NCBI GenBank assembly: GCA_028023455.1
Contig: JAQFVV010000258.1
Location: 293,501 to 357,500 of the forward strand
Direction: 5' to 3'
DNA length: 64,000 nt
From: Epiperipatus broadwayi
Lineage: Eukaryota > Onychophora > Udeonychophora > Euonychophora > Peripatidae
In this document: positions 33,750 through 46,944 of the stretch, one piece after another
Layout of the letters: the number at the start of each line of letters is the position of its first letter
How positions within the stretch are numbered: the first letter of the stretch is position 1
The notes under the pieces: generated by a model
Seen by the model: only the letters and a program-made list of their open reading frames with translations
What the model was told of the DNA's origin: nothing
Database searches by the model: none
Made by a program: the position numbers and the translations under genes

Positions 33750-36740
33750 ATGTATCAGTTTAAGAGTAAAATCAGTTATTTTTATCTTTTAATGGATTAT
33801 ATTCACCACCACCACCCCCAAGAAAAAAATTTCGAACGAAAAGAAGCAATTTATAAGGTAGTTTGAATATGTTTGAGTAATTTCCAATTTAATCATTTTT
33901 TTTTGTCATTAATTTAATGGCTGACGATAGATAGATTCAGCAATAAAAACAAAATTCAATGCTACTCAACATCATGGTTAGTAGCAATGTATCACGTCTA
34001 GCATTGATGTCTTAATAATAATGTCTTCTACATAATTATAATAATAAAATCCTTATATGAATAACAAAATAAATGAAATTGAAACATTCATAAATTTTAA
34101 ACAATGCGCCATCTCTCTTCTCCCATGAAAGACTCTGATAAGTTAGCTTTGGTATTTTCTAAATGAATTGTGCTATGCCAATTATATATATAGTGTAAAA
34201 AGTTTTATTATCGCGCCATATTTCGAAAGCCAAATTATGTAACTTAAGAATAAAAGAATATTACTCAGACATTAATTACTATCAATCTCAATCTGCAACC
34301 ATTTCTAATTTGGAGTGCAAAGCAAATCAGGATCATTACATTAACTCTATGGCAAGAATTACGGAATTATAGATTGTGACATAAATTCTGATTGGTATGT
34401 TAATATTAATAATAATAAAAGAGAACACGATAAAACCATGTTTAAAACCCAGCATAATAGTTGTTACTCAAAGATGCTTCATCAAATCCAAAATAAAATA
34501 AATGAAAAAATGACAATGAGATTAAAAAAATTGCCATGAAAATATTTTTATTACAAAACATATATGAATAAAATATAATACAAATTAAATTAATGATTAA
34601 CCCAATAAATAAATTAATAAACACAAGGTGTAACTTTTTTAACTTTCATTTTATTTATCTTGAAATTTGTTATTTACATTTTTTTCATCCAAAATTGTAC
34701 TTCTGTATCCTTTTGCAAAAATAAATAAATATAGTGTACAGCAGTGAAAAATCTATGTCCATTATTAAAATTCATATTTGCAAACTTCACTTCGATAATG
34801 CATTCCAATTACTGTCACTCTGTGTGTTTGCTCATCATGTATAACCCATGGTGATTTGTTAAATATTCCACTTATGAACTTGAGTAAAAAATTTATATGG
34901 TCATTTCAAGCTAATGTTAATAATTATAATACCTCTTATAAATTATACAGGATGAATATATCTCTTAAATATTCTATAGAACAATTGCTCTGTCATGTCA
35001 CTTAATTTTTTTTTTATCTTTAAAATGGAAAACATCTTTATAATATCAAGAGCACATACATTTCTCACTTTGCTTCTATATAAAACATTTAATATTTATC
35101 TTTTACTATACTTATACGAAATATACTAGTGACCCTACTGTGGCCAATACATAACACTATCATCTTGTAGTTAAATATCTTTCTCAAAGCCTACATTTGT
35201 TTAACGTATTTATAAAAGCTGAAGGCATTGTACTTTAACTATTCTGTGAGTTTGTGCCAACCACATGGAAAACTTTTATGCCACTCTTCCTTTAAAATCA
35301 AAAGATTCCAATGGACAATTACACTTTACAAATGATTTTATTATAGTGCATATTGTTCTGCCTGGGTGCAACATTTTTGTGTCCTCCTTAAACTAAAATT
35401 TCAAGGATTGTGAATCATTTTAATATATTAAAGGAATGTATATATTTTTAAAAAAAACCACATACACAAATAGTAAAAAAAAAAAACATTCTTATTCATT
35501 TCTTACAGAGATGTTCCACTGTCCTTTATTACAGAAAAAATATTTTATGATAGCTGTTAAATCTAAATTCTACATATTTCATTTTCTGTACTTAATATGG
35601 ATAATTTTTTTTTAATGTTCTGAAATATTTGATTGTGATTTTTTATTAATTTTAACTTTGAGATGACATTTCTATAAAAGCATTTGTTAATGGTATTGTT
35701 TAAAAAATACATAGAGCTATTAATATATAATGTTAAATTATTTTCAAATGTACATGTAAAATACCTAAACGTGTCATTTGTGATTTTAAATTTGTGTTGA
35801 AGCTTATACCTACAACTCAGCCATTCACTGATATCTCTTACATTCCAAAGGTGACAAATGTATTTTTACCTCATTTAATGAAGGTAACAAGTAGTTAAAA
35901 TACTTTCCTATGGAAAAAAAATTGGCTGGTTCCTCTAGATAAAAATTATATATAAGATGTTAACAAACAACATGATCTAGTATACACAGTAATTTTAAAA
36001 AAAAAAACTTACATGGACATTATATACTTGTATAAATTGTGTGGTGTGTATTATGCGAATATGCACTTAAAATATGTATGATAATAAAACTTAAATCTAT
36101 GTAAAAAAAAAAAAACAAGTTTTTTTTCTTTCTGGTGATCCATTCATCAATCATAATTATTCAACTTTCTGAGTCATCATTTACTCATTTTAAGGTATAT
36201 CATTATATTATAAATCCTTTGATCTTGGGTTGTTTTTTTTTTGACAAATGTACCAGATGTTGATGATTGAGGATCTCTGGAACAAAAATTTAAAATGAAT
36301 AGTTGTCATACTTCTTGGATAATCTTTTCATATGGGATGCTGAGATGTCATGATTTTGGAAAGTTTTGATACACCTAGATAATTTAAGCACTTTGTTCTA
36401 TTTTGTCTTTGTTTTTAAAAATAGTGATGATGGTAAACATGGGTAAATTCATGAAACAAATGTCACGATTTTCTTAGTTCCACTTGATGTAAGATATCCA
36501 TTTTGGTTTCCAAGTTGAAAGATTTTTTTTTATTTTTTCATGGTCATATTAGTTGCTGCCATGATTTTAGTTAAAAATGTATGCAGCTTTACACTTTTAA
36601 ACACAATTGCTAAAAATAAAAGTGCAGAAAAATAGATGAAAAAGTAAAAGTAAATTAGCAGTTAACAATTTTTTGTGTTCTTCCATGCAACTGTTTCTTG
36701 TTACGCTGAAAAAAAATCCATACTGAAGTTTTCATTTTAA
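33750..36740. other. AT-rich non-coding stretch
   Basis: No gene recognised. Contains short frames such as 34442-34624 on the minus strand with no family match, and numerous A/T homopolymers. Confidence 0.5.
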
Positions 36741-36757
36741 TTTGCACTACTCTATTA

Positions 36758-36902
36758 TAGTAATATTAGCGATTAAGCCAATGCACATGGATTCATTCAA
36801 TTCTTTCTAAAATACTATATCTCGTGTCTGGAAAAATTGAGTATTCATTTATAATTTATCTTTAAAGCACATATGCATTGGCTTAATCGCTAATATTACT
36901 AT
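36758..36902. mobile_element. 145-bp element with 31-bp terminal inverted repeats
   Basis: 36758-36788 and 36872-36902 are inverted copies (tagtaatattagcgattaag and onward) with one or two mismatches. The interior (83 bases) includes aatactatatctcg and gagtattcattta, weakly reminiscent of MITE family 2. A direct repeat cactactctattata lies at 36745-36759 and again near 36940-36954. Confidence 0.7.
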
Positions 36903-36959
36903 TACATAAAAAAACATAGCGCTATATAAAATAATATCTCACTACTCTATTATATTACT

Positions 36960-37650
36960 TACTAAAATTATTTAAATAAAAAAATGTTTAATAACAACTT
37001 ATTTAATTTATTATAAAAACTTATTTATCATTAGTGTAAGATTAGCAAAAGTAGCATAAAATAATATTATCAAAACTTAATCACAGTTAACATAAAAAAA
37101 TACTCTGACGTATTAAAAAAGTATCCAATGCATTCTGTGTTTGAAAATTGTAATCAATATTTAAGGCTTTTTTTTTTACAATATGTACTATGCAAATCTA
37201 AACAATTAGCATTTCATATACAAATACCCTAGCTGTCGAACATTTTTTTTGACACAATATGTCAAACTTTATTAAATGCGGTAGTCATTTTCTTGGAAAT
37301 GACTTAAAATTTTTTTAGATAAGTACAAGTGAAGTCAGAAATACGAAATATTTAAATAAATATTAACGTTATGAATCTTTTTCAGATTATTTGTATTGAA
37401 TTTTAATCATATAAAATTTATTATTAAACACATAATGTACGTAATTTTTCTCACATTTTTTAAAAACTGAAAATATATTAGCAGTACTATTGTAATAACA
37501 TACACAATAATGAGATATTTTAGAATTGAGCAAATAAATTAAGTGCCCCTTTTAATTTAGATTTAGTAATTTTTGATTATTCAAAGTTCATTATTATAAA
37601 ATCATTTTTTTTTTTTTTTTCAAAATAACAATTACAATAACTAAATTATA
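36960..37650. other. Non-coding spacer
   Basis: AT-rich, with T-runs near 37168 and 37606. I see nothing recognisable. Confidence 0.5.
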
Positions 37651-37654
37651 ACAG

Positions 37655-37955
37655 GCAAAACTCTCTATACAGTAATGCCACTCAGTGCAAGCTAGATGCC
37701 AGAAGACTTGTGCATAAAATCCCTATCTCATGCCTACTCATCCAATATCCCCAGACTAGTTTCTAGCTTGTGGCTTTTATCAGTGAGGATCCTTGAATCA
37801 GGGGATATTGAATGAATAGGCATAGATAGGGATTTTATGCACAAGTCTTCTGGAATCCATTGATTACTTTGGTTTGCAATGAGTGGCACTGCTGTATGAA
37901 GAGTTTTGCCTGTTTTAACAGCTTGAGCAAGCATAAGAAATGGTAATCATATGAT
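37655..37955. mobile_element. Foldback element, family C, short copy
   Basis: Left arm (about 37655-37755, starting aggcaaaactctctatac) and right arm (about 37800-37915) are reverse complements, with a 45-base centre that includes gactagtttctagcttgtgg and tcagtgagga. The right end continues past the arm as acagcttgagcaagcataag, a segment also found at 55.73 kb, so the left side is truncated. It matches the longer copy at 55.3-55.77 kb but lacks most of that copy's central spacer. The minus-strand frame at 37734-37934 is only the arm read through. Confidence 0.75.
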
Positions 37956-37959
37956 GTTT

Positions 37960-40485
37960 AATGGTTTAACTAAATTACAAGATGGTGATCATAATTTTTA
38001 CAGCAAGTAAAAAACTGTTAATAAAAATTTTATTCCATAAAAGTAAATACAGTGTACAGTTTTTAAACTGAAGTATACATTTTCAAATTTAATATTGTAT
38101 TAATATATTTGGTTGTTGTTTATCATTAAAATATAATTCTGATTATTTATTATACAGAATAAATCACTTTTTTATTGGTTTTGTAATCATTAACAATGAA
38201 AATATTTACTTTGGATATGTTATTTATGAAATACTGATTGGCTTGCAAGAGTAGTGGATGAAAATTAAATACTGTACTGTACGTGACAAGCAAATTTCTC
38301 TTTACCATTGTCTAAAAAAAAAATTAAAACATTTTGTCCAGCTTCATGCAATAAAGTTTTCATTTTATGTATTTCAAAAATTGATATTTATAAACATGTC
38401 TTCTTTTTTTTTACATTTATGTATTCTTATTTTTAACACCATAAATAACATAAAATATAAAACCATTAAATGTGTATGCATTCCTTATTATTTCTTTTAA
38501 AACTTACATATATATGTGTAGACAAAATCAATAAATAACTTCTTTTTTCCTAACAATATTAGATTTTTTTTTAAAAATAATAATAATAATCATAACAAAA
38601 AATAAATGAAATATTATTATAAGGCTACCCTTTAAAATATTAATAAATTTAACATTTCCAAGGATAATTTGAAATAAAGAAATTAATAATACAATGTTAA
38701 CATCTGAATCACTTTAGTCTATCATAAGCATACTACCTAATAAAGCTGATTAGTCTATTTTCCTAAAGTATATTTTCCTTTTCTTCAGGCCCTTTGGGAT
38801 CCAAAGTTAAACTTCTAATGCCTTTGTTTACTGATTTAAATAATTATTACTTGAATAAGTCTCATAATACTTCATGCAAATAAATTATAAGGTGAAAAAA
38901 AAGAGGTATATAAATTTTAAAATAGTTAACTTATTCCTCCAGCTATGTGCAAATTTGCCAGATGAAAGAGAAATAAATCTCAACCCTTTCGTTTTTTTTC
39001 CTCAGAAAATCATTTTGTTTATAAGTTTAATAAATAAAGATGCTCTTGTTTTATTGTTAATTCTGGAGACAAACTTTTATGAAACTAGTCAATACAAAAA
39101 TCTAGATTGTTTAGTTTCTCTTCCTACTGACCTCACATATCACACTATTAAAAAATCTAGATCTTTTATTCACATGTTCCAACATAGCATTCAATTAAAT
39201 AAAACTGATTATTGTAAATAAATAAAATTTTATTCATTAACAATTTTTTTTTCTTAAAATTTATATATATAACACAAAGATTATTCACTAATATATATAT
39301 GCAATGTCAAGATAAAAATATACTTTGTTTTTCTATCTTAATAATTATTATTTATCTATTTACACTAAAATTATATGAACTAATTATTCAAAGACAAATT
39401 AGCCAAAGAGTGTGAACACATTTTATTTTTTCTTTATTTTATTTTATTTTTTACATCACTATTCTCACCCTTACCAAATTGTCATTTTGAATATAATATA
39501 TGTATAAAGATTATAAGCATCAGGCAAAGGCGAAAAAAAAAAAAAAATAGATCTTAAATGTAAGATTAAATTTTAAACAAGATAAAATAACAATGAAATT
39601 ATCAATGTAAAAATTGGCTAAATAAAAACATGATTGAAAGTATTAATGAATTTCAAATATAGTGTGTATATATAACACATTAACAGGTGATAAAAGAAAC
39701 AAGTTAAGTGTGTATTTGTGAATATTAAATCTAAATTTTCAATCTAAACACAAATGATCACATTATAAGATAATTTAATTCCTTAATAAAGTGTTATAAT
39801 ATTAAAGTAAAAAAGTTAATGATAAGGAAAAAACAGTTTAACAAGTATAAAATCATTATCAAGAAACAAATATCCATTGAGAAACATAAAAATATAATCA
39901 TTATGGAACAATGTTACTTTTATGATCTGCAGCTGTCATCATCCGTTTCACATAATGCAAAAAAATAATTTATTGTTTTAGTAATACCCTAAAATGTAGA
40001 AAATAATAAGAAATATATATATTGAATAAATATATTTATAAAAAAGCAATAAAAAAGTTGGTTTTAATGTAATACAAAGATCATAAGAAAAATCCTTAAA
40101 ACATCTAAAAATGTGCTTTCATTTAAAACATTTGTTTTCGTGTTGATTTTGATACATAATGAAAATTTAATTTCTTCCTCTTTCTCTAATCTGACATGTC
40201 ACTGAGCAGACTAAGGATGTGATAAATATTGTTTTTAAAAAAGTCGTGGGCATCAATAGATGTTGAATATTCTTCATCAGTCGTTCTGGCTGTCTAACAA
40301 TTAAGCTATCATATCCTAGCTTTACCAGATGTTAACTCCATGTTAGAAACATAGTAAGTTAATGCACAAATTATTACACTACAAAAAAAAGTTGCTGAAA
40401 CATTAAAAATAATAAACTGCAATTTACTTGTATGTAAGTGTGTAAATTTATTTATATACGCTATCAATTTATTAGTTGCAGTCTA
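37960..40485. other. AT-rich non-coding stretch
   Basis: No gene recognised. The plus-strand open frame 38874-39221 (115 codons) and 38258-38500 show no known motif and no codon bias that sets them apart from the surrounding AT-rich sequence. Confidence 0.5.
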
Positions 40486-40487
40486 CA

Positions 40488-40790
40488 TATATATCATCAT
40501 CATTATCCATTATCAAACAACTGCAGGATGAAGGTCTCTCCAAGTTCAATCCATCTTCTCCGATCTTTAGCTTCTCTTCATCACATCACTCCTGCACATT
40601 TTTTTTATTTCATGCATCTATCTGACATGTGGTCTCTTTCTGGGTCTTTTACAATCTCTTGGAATCCGGGTTTAAAATTTCAATTGTCCATCTACTATCA
40701 TCTCTTCTAGCAATATGTGCAGCCTAACTCCATTTCAAACATTTAATTTTTTTCAACAAGATCAAGTAACACCTGTTTGTTCTCTTACCC
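40488..40790 (-). mobile_element. RTE-type LINE 3' end, copy 2
   Basis: Minus-strand 3' terminus of the same family as 32.5 and 61.9 kb. The plus strand shows tcatcatcattatcc then ctgcaggatgaaggtctc, the complement of the typical RTE ending in which the last codons are followed by a GAT-type triplet tail. Upstream on the minus strand the codons for RRW..LE and for GxxxRW-x-D can be picked out between stops. The 5' truncation point is about 40790, at a short perfect palindrome. Confidence 0.65.
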
Positions 40791-40808
40791 GTACATATAT
40801 ATGTACGG
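40789..40808. repeat. 20-bp perfect palindrome
   Basis: ccgtacatatatatgtacgg reads the same on both strands and marks the upstream edge of the RTE fragment. Confidence 0.9.
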
Positions 40809-40809
40809 T

Positions 40810-43775
40810 ATTCTAGATAATAAAGGGTTAAATATTACAATTGATATATATATAGACAGAAAGAGCAATATTCACACATAAAAAATGTTAAAAAAAAAAA
40901 AACAATTCTGAAATCACCTGCTTAAATTACGTATAATTATTTAATTTAACACAAACTGTATCAAACGTTTTATTTTACCAATGTGTGTAAATGTGCAGAC
41001 TCAATTTTTTTTTTGTCTTGCAATAGCTTTTATATAATATACTAGCAAAAATAAGGATGTACGTGTGTCATCGTTTTTTGTTTTTTTTTTAAAAGTAAAA
41101 TATAAATAATGTTGAACTTTCATTATTATATACTATTCCCTAATATTGTGTTACAGTTAATCATAGCGATAGAGAAACTTCATTGTAATGACTATTGGTA
41201 GAATAATATCAATAACAATTTGGATTTTCTTTCAATTAAATATCACTAACTTTACTGTTCAATGAATTTAATACAGATTCAAAATAAATTTCATTTCCTG
41301 TCACCAAATGAGAAAACAAAACCAACCATTGTTAATTTCTTCTAAAACTGAATTATACAACATTGAAAGAATTATTTCTCAGTGGAGGTGATTAACTGTT
41401 ATAGGCAGGTTCTTTAATTAGCTGCAACGTCATAAAAAAACCTATTAGCAACTTAGGCAGAAGAAACTCAAGTTATTTGGCATAGTAACAAAGATTAGGT
41501 TTTAGTATGAATCAAAACGTCCATAAAAAACGATGGGAATAAAAATAATTATCTTGTCAGTCTAAAAAGATAGGTAAAATAATAAAAATCAAACATCATT
41601 TTAAGCAAATATATTTTACTAAAATTTAAAAAATGATATAACAAAAGTCATCATCGTCAGTTTGGTCAAAAACACTAAAGTCCATTAATCTACTTTTGAA
41701 ACATCCATATTAAAATTAAAAAAATTACTTTAAGGAGAAGTTATACAACATTGGAATATTCACGTGACAGATTGATATGACAGTTCCAATAAATTGGCAA
41801 AACAGAAGATTATTATTATTATTATAGCTGTTTTTGTTGTTATTATTATATTCAGCTAAACATGAGTTTGCAGCTCCTTTATTATGCCAAACAACCCAAG
41901 ACAACACTTATAATTAGTAATCTGTTCTTTCTTATAAAACTAACTATTAATTTTTATCCCTATCAAATAACATCCTTATATTTATCCACTTATGCATAAA
42001 AATCCTACAAATAATAATACTATTTTGCTAAATGTATTACAAAATTCTTTTATAATATTCAAACTTTTTCCATCCTTCATTTCTTGAATCTATCTTGTAT
42101 TGACATATATTACTTTATACATTTTCTCTTTCTTAATATATTAATTTATTTATAACTTACATTATTTTTAACTGTGGTATTTTATATCATTAACAAGCAT
42201 TTCGTTTAGCTTCTTTCTCTTTCACTTTTATCAAGTGACTCAATTTTTCCAATTTTAACTTCTGCACATTTCATTTAATGATTTTTTTATCTCTTTTTCT
42301 ATACCCATTAACTTCCTCTACTTTAGAATTTTATTGTACCTCTCTATCATCTTGCTAAATTTTTTGATGTATTCATACAATGACACAATACCAAAAATTT
42401 TAAATCATTCTTTTGCCAATATTCATTCCATTTCAAACAAAACCTTCTTTCATATAACTATTTTTGAACACATTTCCTGAAATAAATTTCCAGCCAACAA
42501 TTATTATTTGATAATATCATGTCCTATCAAAGTAAAATAAAAAATAATAATTTCTGGGAATTCTCTAGATTTCCATTGGCATCTTAATAAGAATGGCACC
42601 AATATTAAAATTTTTAATTTTCAAATTTTTTTTAATATTAAGAATAAAGTAAATACCTCTTCAGTGATCACACTGTTTAATATTGATAGTAAAAAAACTA
42701 GCATAAATAACAACTATAATTTAATATCAATTTTACTCACTAAAAATGTGGTGTTGTTTTAAAACCATACAAAGTATAAGGTTGATTGTAAATGTAATCC
42801 AATTGTGAATGCACCACACCCATATCAGTTCTTATAATAACTTTAGTTTTCTATATATAATTACTTTAGAAATATATTCACAATGTTATAAAAATATTCT
42901 CATAAATATATAAACAAATGTATAATTATGATTTCATTAACACTTGTAATGCAAATTTTAATTTATATCCATAATGAACAACAACCATTAAGCTATCCAA
43001 TAAATTTAATAGAAGCTGAATTGTTTGAGCTAATTTCAATAGATAGATTTTGTAAAATGATACAAATAGTTTTTTCTTAAATGAAGTCAGGTTTCTTGAA
43101 AAGTTGTTAGCCAAGTTAAACATTCCTTCTAATATTATAAACATTACAGTAAACCCATCTACTCCTATCAACTATTATTACTTTCCAATATGCAATCACC
43201 AATTCATTCTCTTAGTATTGTTTTTTTCTTCTTCTTTTATCCTATTTAATAAAGGTTATTTCATTAGATTGAAAACTTTATCCTCATATTCCCCAATCTT
43301 ATTATCAAAACTTAAATTAAAAAAAATATAACCAAATTTCTTCCACCTTTATGTTACTTTCAGTCTCTATACAATCTATTCTAATCCTTTTCCATCAGTC
43401 TACATCCCAAAAAATAAAAGCTAAATAAACCCTCTCCTAACTCCTCATAACACACAGTCCATTTCATTTTTATCCTCTTTTGTTGATACACAAAGATCCT
43501 GTTCCAGCACTGAATGATAATAAGCTCTCAGTAGAGTAAGCATACTTTTTTTTTTTTACATTTTGTATATTTTTTATTATATAACTCTCCAATCTTTATT
43601 ATTATTCATATTCACTTTCCATAACTGTATTTATTTTTCTCTAACTTTTCTATTCTTTTTTCTAATTATAACCCATATAAGACACTCTATTAATCCGATT
43701 TCTTAAATACAAATAAACAGAAACTAAAACTTTATCTATTAACTTTGTCTTTCAAATATTAATTTTGTTATTAAA
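40810..43775. other. AT-rich, partly pyrimidine-rich non-coding stretch
   Basis: Mostly featureless. 42030-42500 and 43340-43520 are C/T-rich on the plus strand, as expected for an old minus-strand LINE, but I could not read convincing motifs. (TTA)n at about 41810-41825. Confidence 0.45.
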
Positions 43776-43779
43776 ACAA

Positions 43780-44330
43780 AGAAATCCACCCCATTTCTTC
43801 ATGCATAGCCTTATTTCCTAACAAAAATTCCTCATCCAGTGCACATCTATGTCTTTTTTTAGTTAAAACAAATATTGTTCTCCTGTTCTGAATTATTTCT
43901 ACACATCTCATAATTTTACACGAGTAATATATACAACAGACAGATTTTTAATTAATCCCATTCTATTCTTTGCTTCTTGTATCAACTCAAGCAACCATTG
44001 GGCCAGAAAATTCCTAATCATATTTCACAAAGTAGGTAAAAAATTATACTTTCCTGCATTTTCAAAATAAATATCTCTCATTTTTTATCACTCAACTTAA
44101 CTCTTTCAATAGTTATTATAACCTTAAATTTTTCATATTTATGGCTATTTCTAAATAATTCTATAATAAAATCTCTATATCTTATATATTATTTGCAACA
44201 AATACTATTTCATTTTCTAAAAATAACAGCTACTATATAATGTAATCTTTTGCTTCTTAATATGAAAATCTCCAATACTCTCAATCTTCCTATCTCAAGC
44301 TCCAATATGGTTTTTGAACTTAAACACATT
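43780..44330 (-). pseudogene. Faint LINE reverse transcriptase remnant
   Basis: On the minus strand ENEIVFVANNI, DIEILL and YLEIAINMKNLRL follow one another at about 44220-44110, resembling the YADDIVLVANN-x-x-D-(I/M)-E-x-LL-x-x-LE segment around catalytic motif C; the two aspartates themselves are not preserved. Further down, KIMRCVEIIQNRRTIFVLTK and HRCALDEEFLLGNKAMHEE stay open for about 45 residues (about 43890-43790). Everything else is scrambled. Confidence 0.35.
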
Positions 44331-44339
44331 CTAGTAAAT

Positions 44340-45645
44340 TTATTATTGCTATTAATTATAAATTATATTAATTTTTAACAGGTTTTAACGTATAAATATT
44401 TGTTTTGTATAAGTTAATTGTTAATCTAATTAATTATATTAGTTTTTATTAAATATAGTATTTCAATGATTATTAATAATTATGTAATTATTTTTTTCAA
44501 TGGTTATACTTATAATCATTATTCATTTAATTGTTTCTTTTTATTTGTGTACTTTGTGTTATTTGAACTTATATTAACATAATTTTTTTAATACTCTTTC
44601 AATATTGTTTATGTAATTCTTATTTGCTTTTCTGATGTAAGGATTTTCTATTTTTTGATGAGATTGTTTTTACCTCATGATATTTTATAAATACTATTTA
44701 AATGATTTTTGATAGACTGTTTATGATTTTAATGATTATCCTGTTTATATTATTATTTATTTTATGAATAATGTTGTTTATTTTTATTTTATTATCATTT
44801 GTTTTTATTATTATGTACTGTATATTTCCCAAAGGATTTATTACACAATATATAATTAGCATAAGTTATTTTGCACTATAAGTACTGAATAGCATAAGAA
44901 GATGGAAAAAATTAGATGTACATAATAAGATATATCATTCTCATATCAAAATTTACACCCAAATTTTGCAATTATATAAAAAATGTCAGATATATTAAGA
45001 GGAGGGGGGAGGCAGGACATTTAGAACTAATTAATTCTTTAATTAATTATTGTTCTAGAGTTCATAAGAAATTTGAGCACTAAAAATGACTGAGCTGGGA
45101 TGCAAACTATGGGTTTGAATCTCAAGGGCCTGTCATTCTACAGTTGGCAAAATTGTATGATATAGATAAATTATGAATAATCACTCTAAATACAACATTG
45201 GAACAATTGACCTAATATATTTAAACTTTTAAAATACCATTACTATTAAAGGTTTATTGCATTAAAAACTCAAATGCTGCTTTTTTAAGGACCAGGTGGT
45301 GATATAAATATATCATGGGGAGAATTTTTTTTATGTCAAACAGAGTACAGGGCTTTTGTATTGAGATACAATCTATTGTATGAATAAAAATGCAAGTGAG
45401 TAGTGAAAGTTTAATTTAAGAAAAAAAGTCAAAAATGACAAAAACTATTATCTATTTTTTTTTAAATGTTAATTTTTAATTATTTTAATTGGATGATTAT
45501 ATGTTTATTCATTTGATTTCTTTATTTTTTAAACTTATAGAGTATTGTTTGAACAATAATTTGTAACCCACTATATATTTTTGTGACAGTATTTGGTTTT
45601 AGATCCTAACAGCCATACTGAAAATACTAATCAATAAACTTGGCA
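44340..45645. other. AT-rich non-coding stretch
   Basis: Extremely T-rich near 44400-44850. A moderately GC-rich patch at 45000-45150 contains gctgggatgcaaac and gggtttgaatctca, weakly like B-box elements in both orientations, but no cloverleaf can be drawn. No gene is seen. Confidence 0.5.
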
Positions 45646-45838
45646 TTTGTATTTTTATATAGGATTATTTCCATCATCTAATATGTGTATTGAATGTCAT
45701 GAGAAAAATTTAACTTTAAATATTCTAAATACATTAAACTGTTAGTAACAGCACGTCAAACAGGTTAGTATATGCATGTTTTGAGAGGTAGTATTCTCCC
45801 TTCTTCAGGTGTTTCTGGCCTGACCAGTGATAGTACTA

Positions 45839-45919
45839 GCATAGGATTCAAACTTGGGTCTTTAGATTCTTGATTATTGAATTTTAAAATAATGCTCTAA
45901 CCAACTGAGCCATCCTGCC
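45839..45919 (-). other. tRNA-like module in left arm of Penelope foldback
   Basis: Minus strand: a D-arm-like GGCTCAGTTGGTTAGAGC with the A-box pattern TGGCTCAGTTGG, a pairable ATTATT/AATAAT anticodon-like stem, a long variable region, then GTTTGAATCC as a B-box. It looks tRNA-derived (SINE-like), not a functional tRNA gene, because the anticodon loop is oversized and the acceptor ends do not pair well. Confidence 0.6.
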
Positions 45920-45974
45920 AAAGGCAACAGTCTGTAGAAATTGCATATACTTATCTGAGGTTCCTCCCGATTTC

Positions 45975-46480
45975 TCCACTTTTTTCTTAACAGCAAAGTT
46001 GATTAGTGGTTTCCATACATTATGTATAGTCACACTAGATTGGCTTATGGGATTTTTTTGCCATTGTCATGTGAGCAGCTTGTTTAAATTTTCTTCTTTG
46101 TACCGTTTCTTCTCTATCCAATATTTTTGTATTTTCCCAATTGAACATATGTTCATTGGTACATACATGGTCTGCTACCTTAGACACATCTGTTTTTTCT
46201 CTTCTAATCATTGGTATATGTTCTTGCAAATGCTTTTCAATGGGGATGACTGGTCTCACCAATATATATTTTTCCACATTCACATGGTATTTCAAAGATG
46301 CAGTTTTTTTTCTTTACAGCATTTCAAGTTTAGACTTAGTAGATGTTAGAATTCCTCATACTGTGGTATGGCTCTGGAATGCTGTTCTGATGTTATAGTG
46401 ATTGCAGATTTTTCTTAATTTGTCTGCTATTTTTGGAGTATATGGTTACAATACAGTACCAATAATTGTCTTTTCTCTTG
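45975..46480 (-). pseudogene. Penelope-like GIY-YIG nuclease domain, disrupted
   Basis: Minus-strand reading: KNSRQIKKNLQSL and a block of N-S-I-P-E-P-Y-H-S (linker after the reverse transcriptase), KKKNCIFEIPCECGKIYIGE (the C-x-C-G-x-x-YIGET core; Y-I-G is the catalytic motif), then RPVIPIEKHLQEHIPMIRRE, KTDVSKVADHVCTNEHMFNW, ENTKILDREETVQRRKFKQA and AHMTMAKKSHKPI. This is nearly the whole GIY-YIG domain with its H...NTKILDRE...R-K-x-x-A signature. Two frameshifts and stops disrupt it. The reverse transcriptase that would precede it is missing. Confidence 0.8.
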
Positions 46481-46660
46481 ATGGTTCTTTTTGGTGTCTA
46501 CAGCTGCTCACATGACAATGGCAAAAAATCTCATAAACCAATCTAGTGTGGGTATACATAATGTATGGAAACCACTAGTCAACTTTGCTCTTAAGAAAAA
46601 GTGGACAAATCAGGAGGAACCTCATAAATAAGTATATGAAATTTCTACTGACTGTTGCTT

Positions 46661-46742
46661 TGGCATGATGGCTCAGTTGGTTAGAGTGTAACCTTAAAAT
46701 TCAATAGTCAAGAATCTAAGGGCCCATGTTCAAATCCCATGC
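46661..46742 (+). other. tRNA-like module in right arm of Penelope foldback
   Basis: Plus-strand counterpart of 45839-45919: ggcatgatggctcagttgg and ttagag, then gttcaaatccc as B-box. The B-box is closer to consensus than the left copy's. Confidence 0.6.
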
Positions 46743-46944
46743 TAGTGCGGTCACTGATCAGGCCAGCAACATCTGAAAAAGGGAGAATAATACCTCTCAA
46801 AATGTTGTGCATATACTAACTGGTTTGATGTGCTATTACTAACAGTTGAATGTATTTGAAATATTTAAATAAAGTTAAATTTTTCTAAAGACATTTAATA
46901 TACATATTAGATGATGGAAATAGCCCAATATAAAAATATAACTA

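Larger units (their letters stand above)
45651..46940. mobile_element. Penelope-like element foldback with 430-bp arms
   Basis: Left arm 45651-46081 and right arm 46500-46940 are inverted copies at about 85 percent by eye. From the inside outward each arm holds the end of the GIY-YIG coding region, a tRNA-like module, a CTGAAGAAG/hairpin/GAAA-like motif and an AT-rich end with tttccatcatctaatatg. The 418-base centre belongs to the minus-strand copy and encodes the rest of its GIY-YIG domain. So one longer minus-strand copy faces a shorter plus-strand 3' end. Inverted terminal arrangement is known for Penelope-like elements. Confidence 0.75.

Noticed and set aside
38874-39221. 115-codon plus-strand open frame
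   Set aside because: No recognisable domain, no start or codon pattern distinguishing it from AT-rich background, no repeat neighbour.
45000-45150. B-box-like gggtttgaatctca as a separate SINE
   Set aside because: No A box at the right distance and no tail; too weak to call.
45839-45919. Possible functional tRNA gene
   Set aside because: A and B boxes are present but acceptor and T stems pair poorly and the module lies in a repeated arm; tRNA-derived repeat is the better reading.
45999-46398. Plus-strand open frames of 85-116 codons across the Penelope centre
   Set aside because: They are antisense shadows of the GIY-YIG coding sequence on the minus strand.
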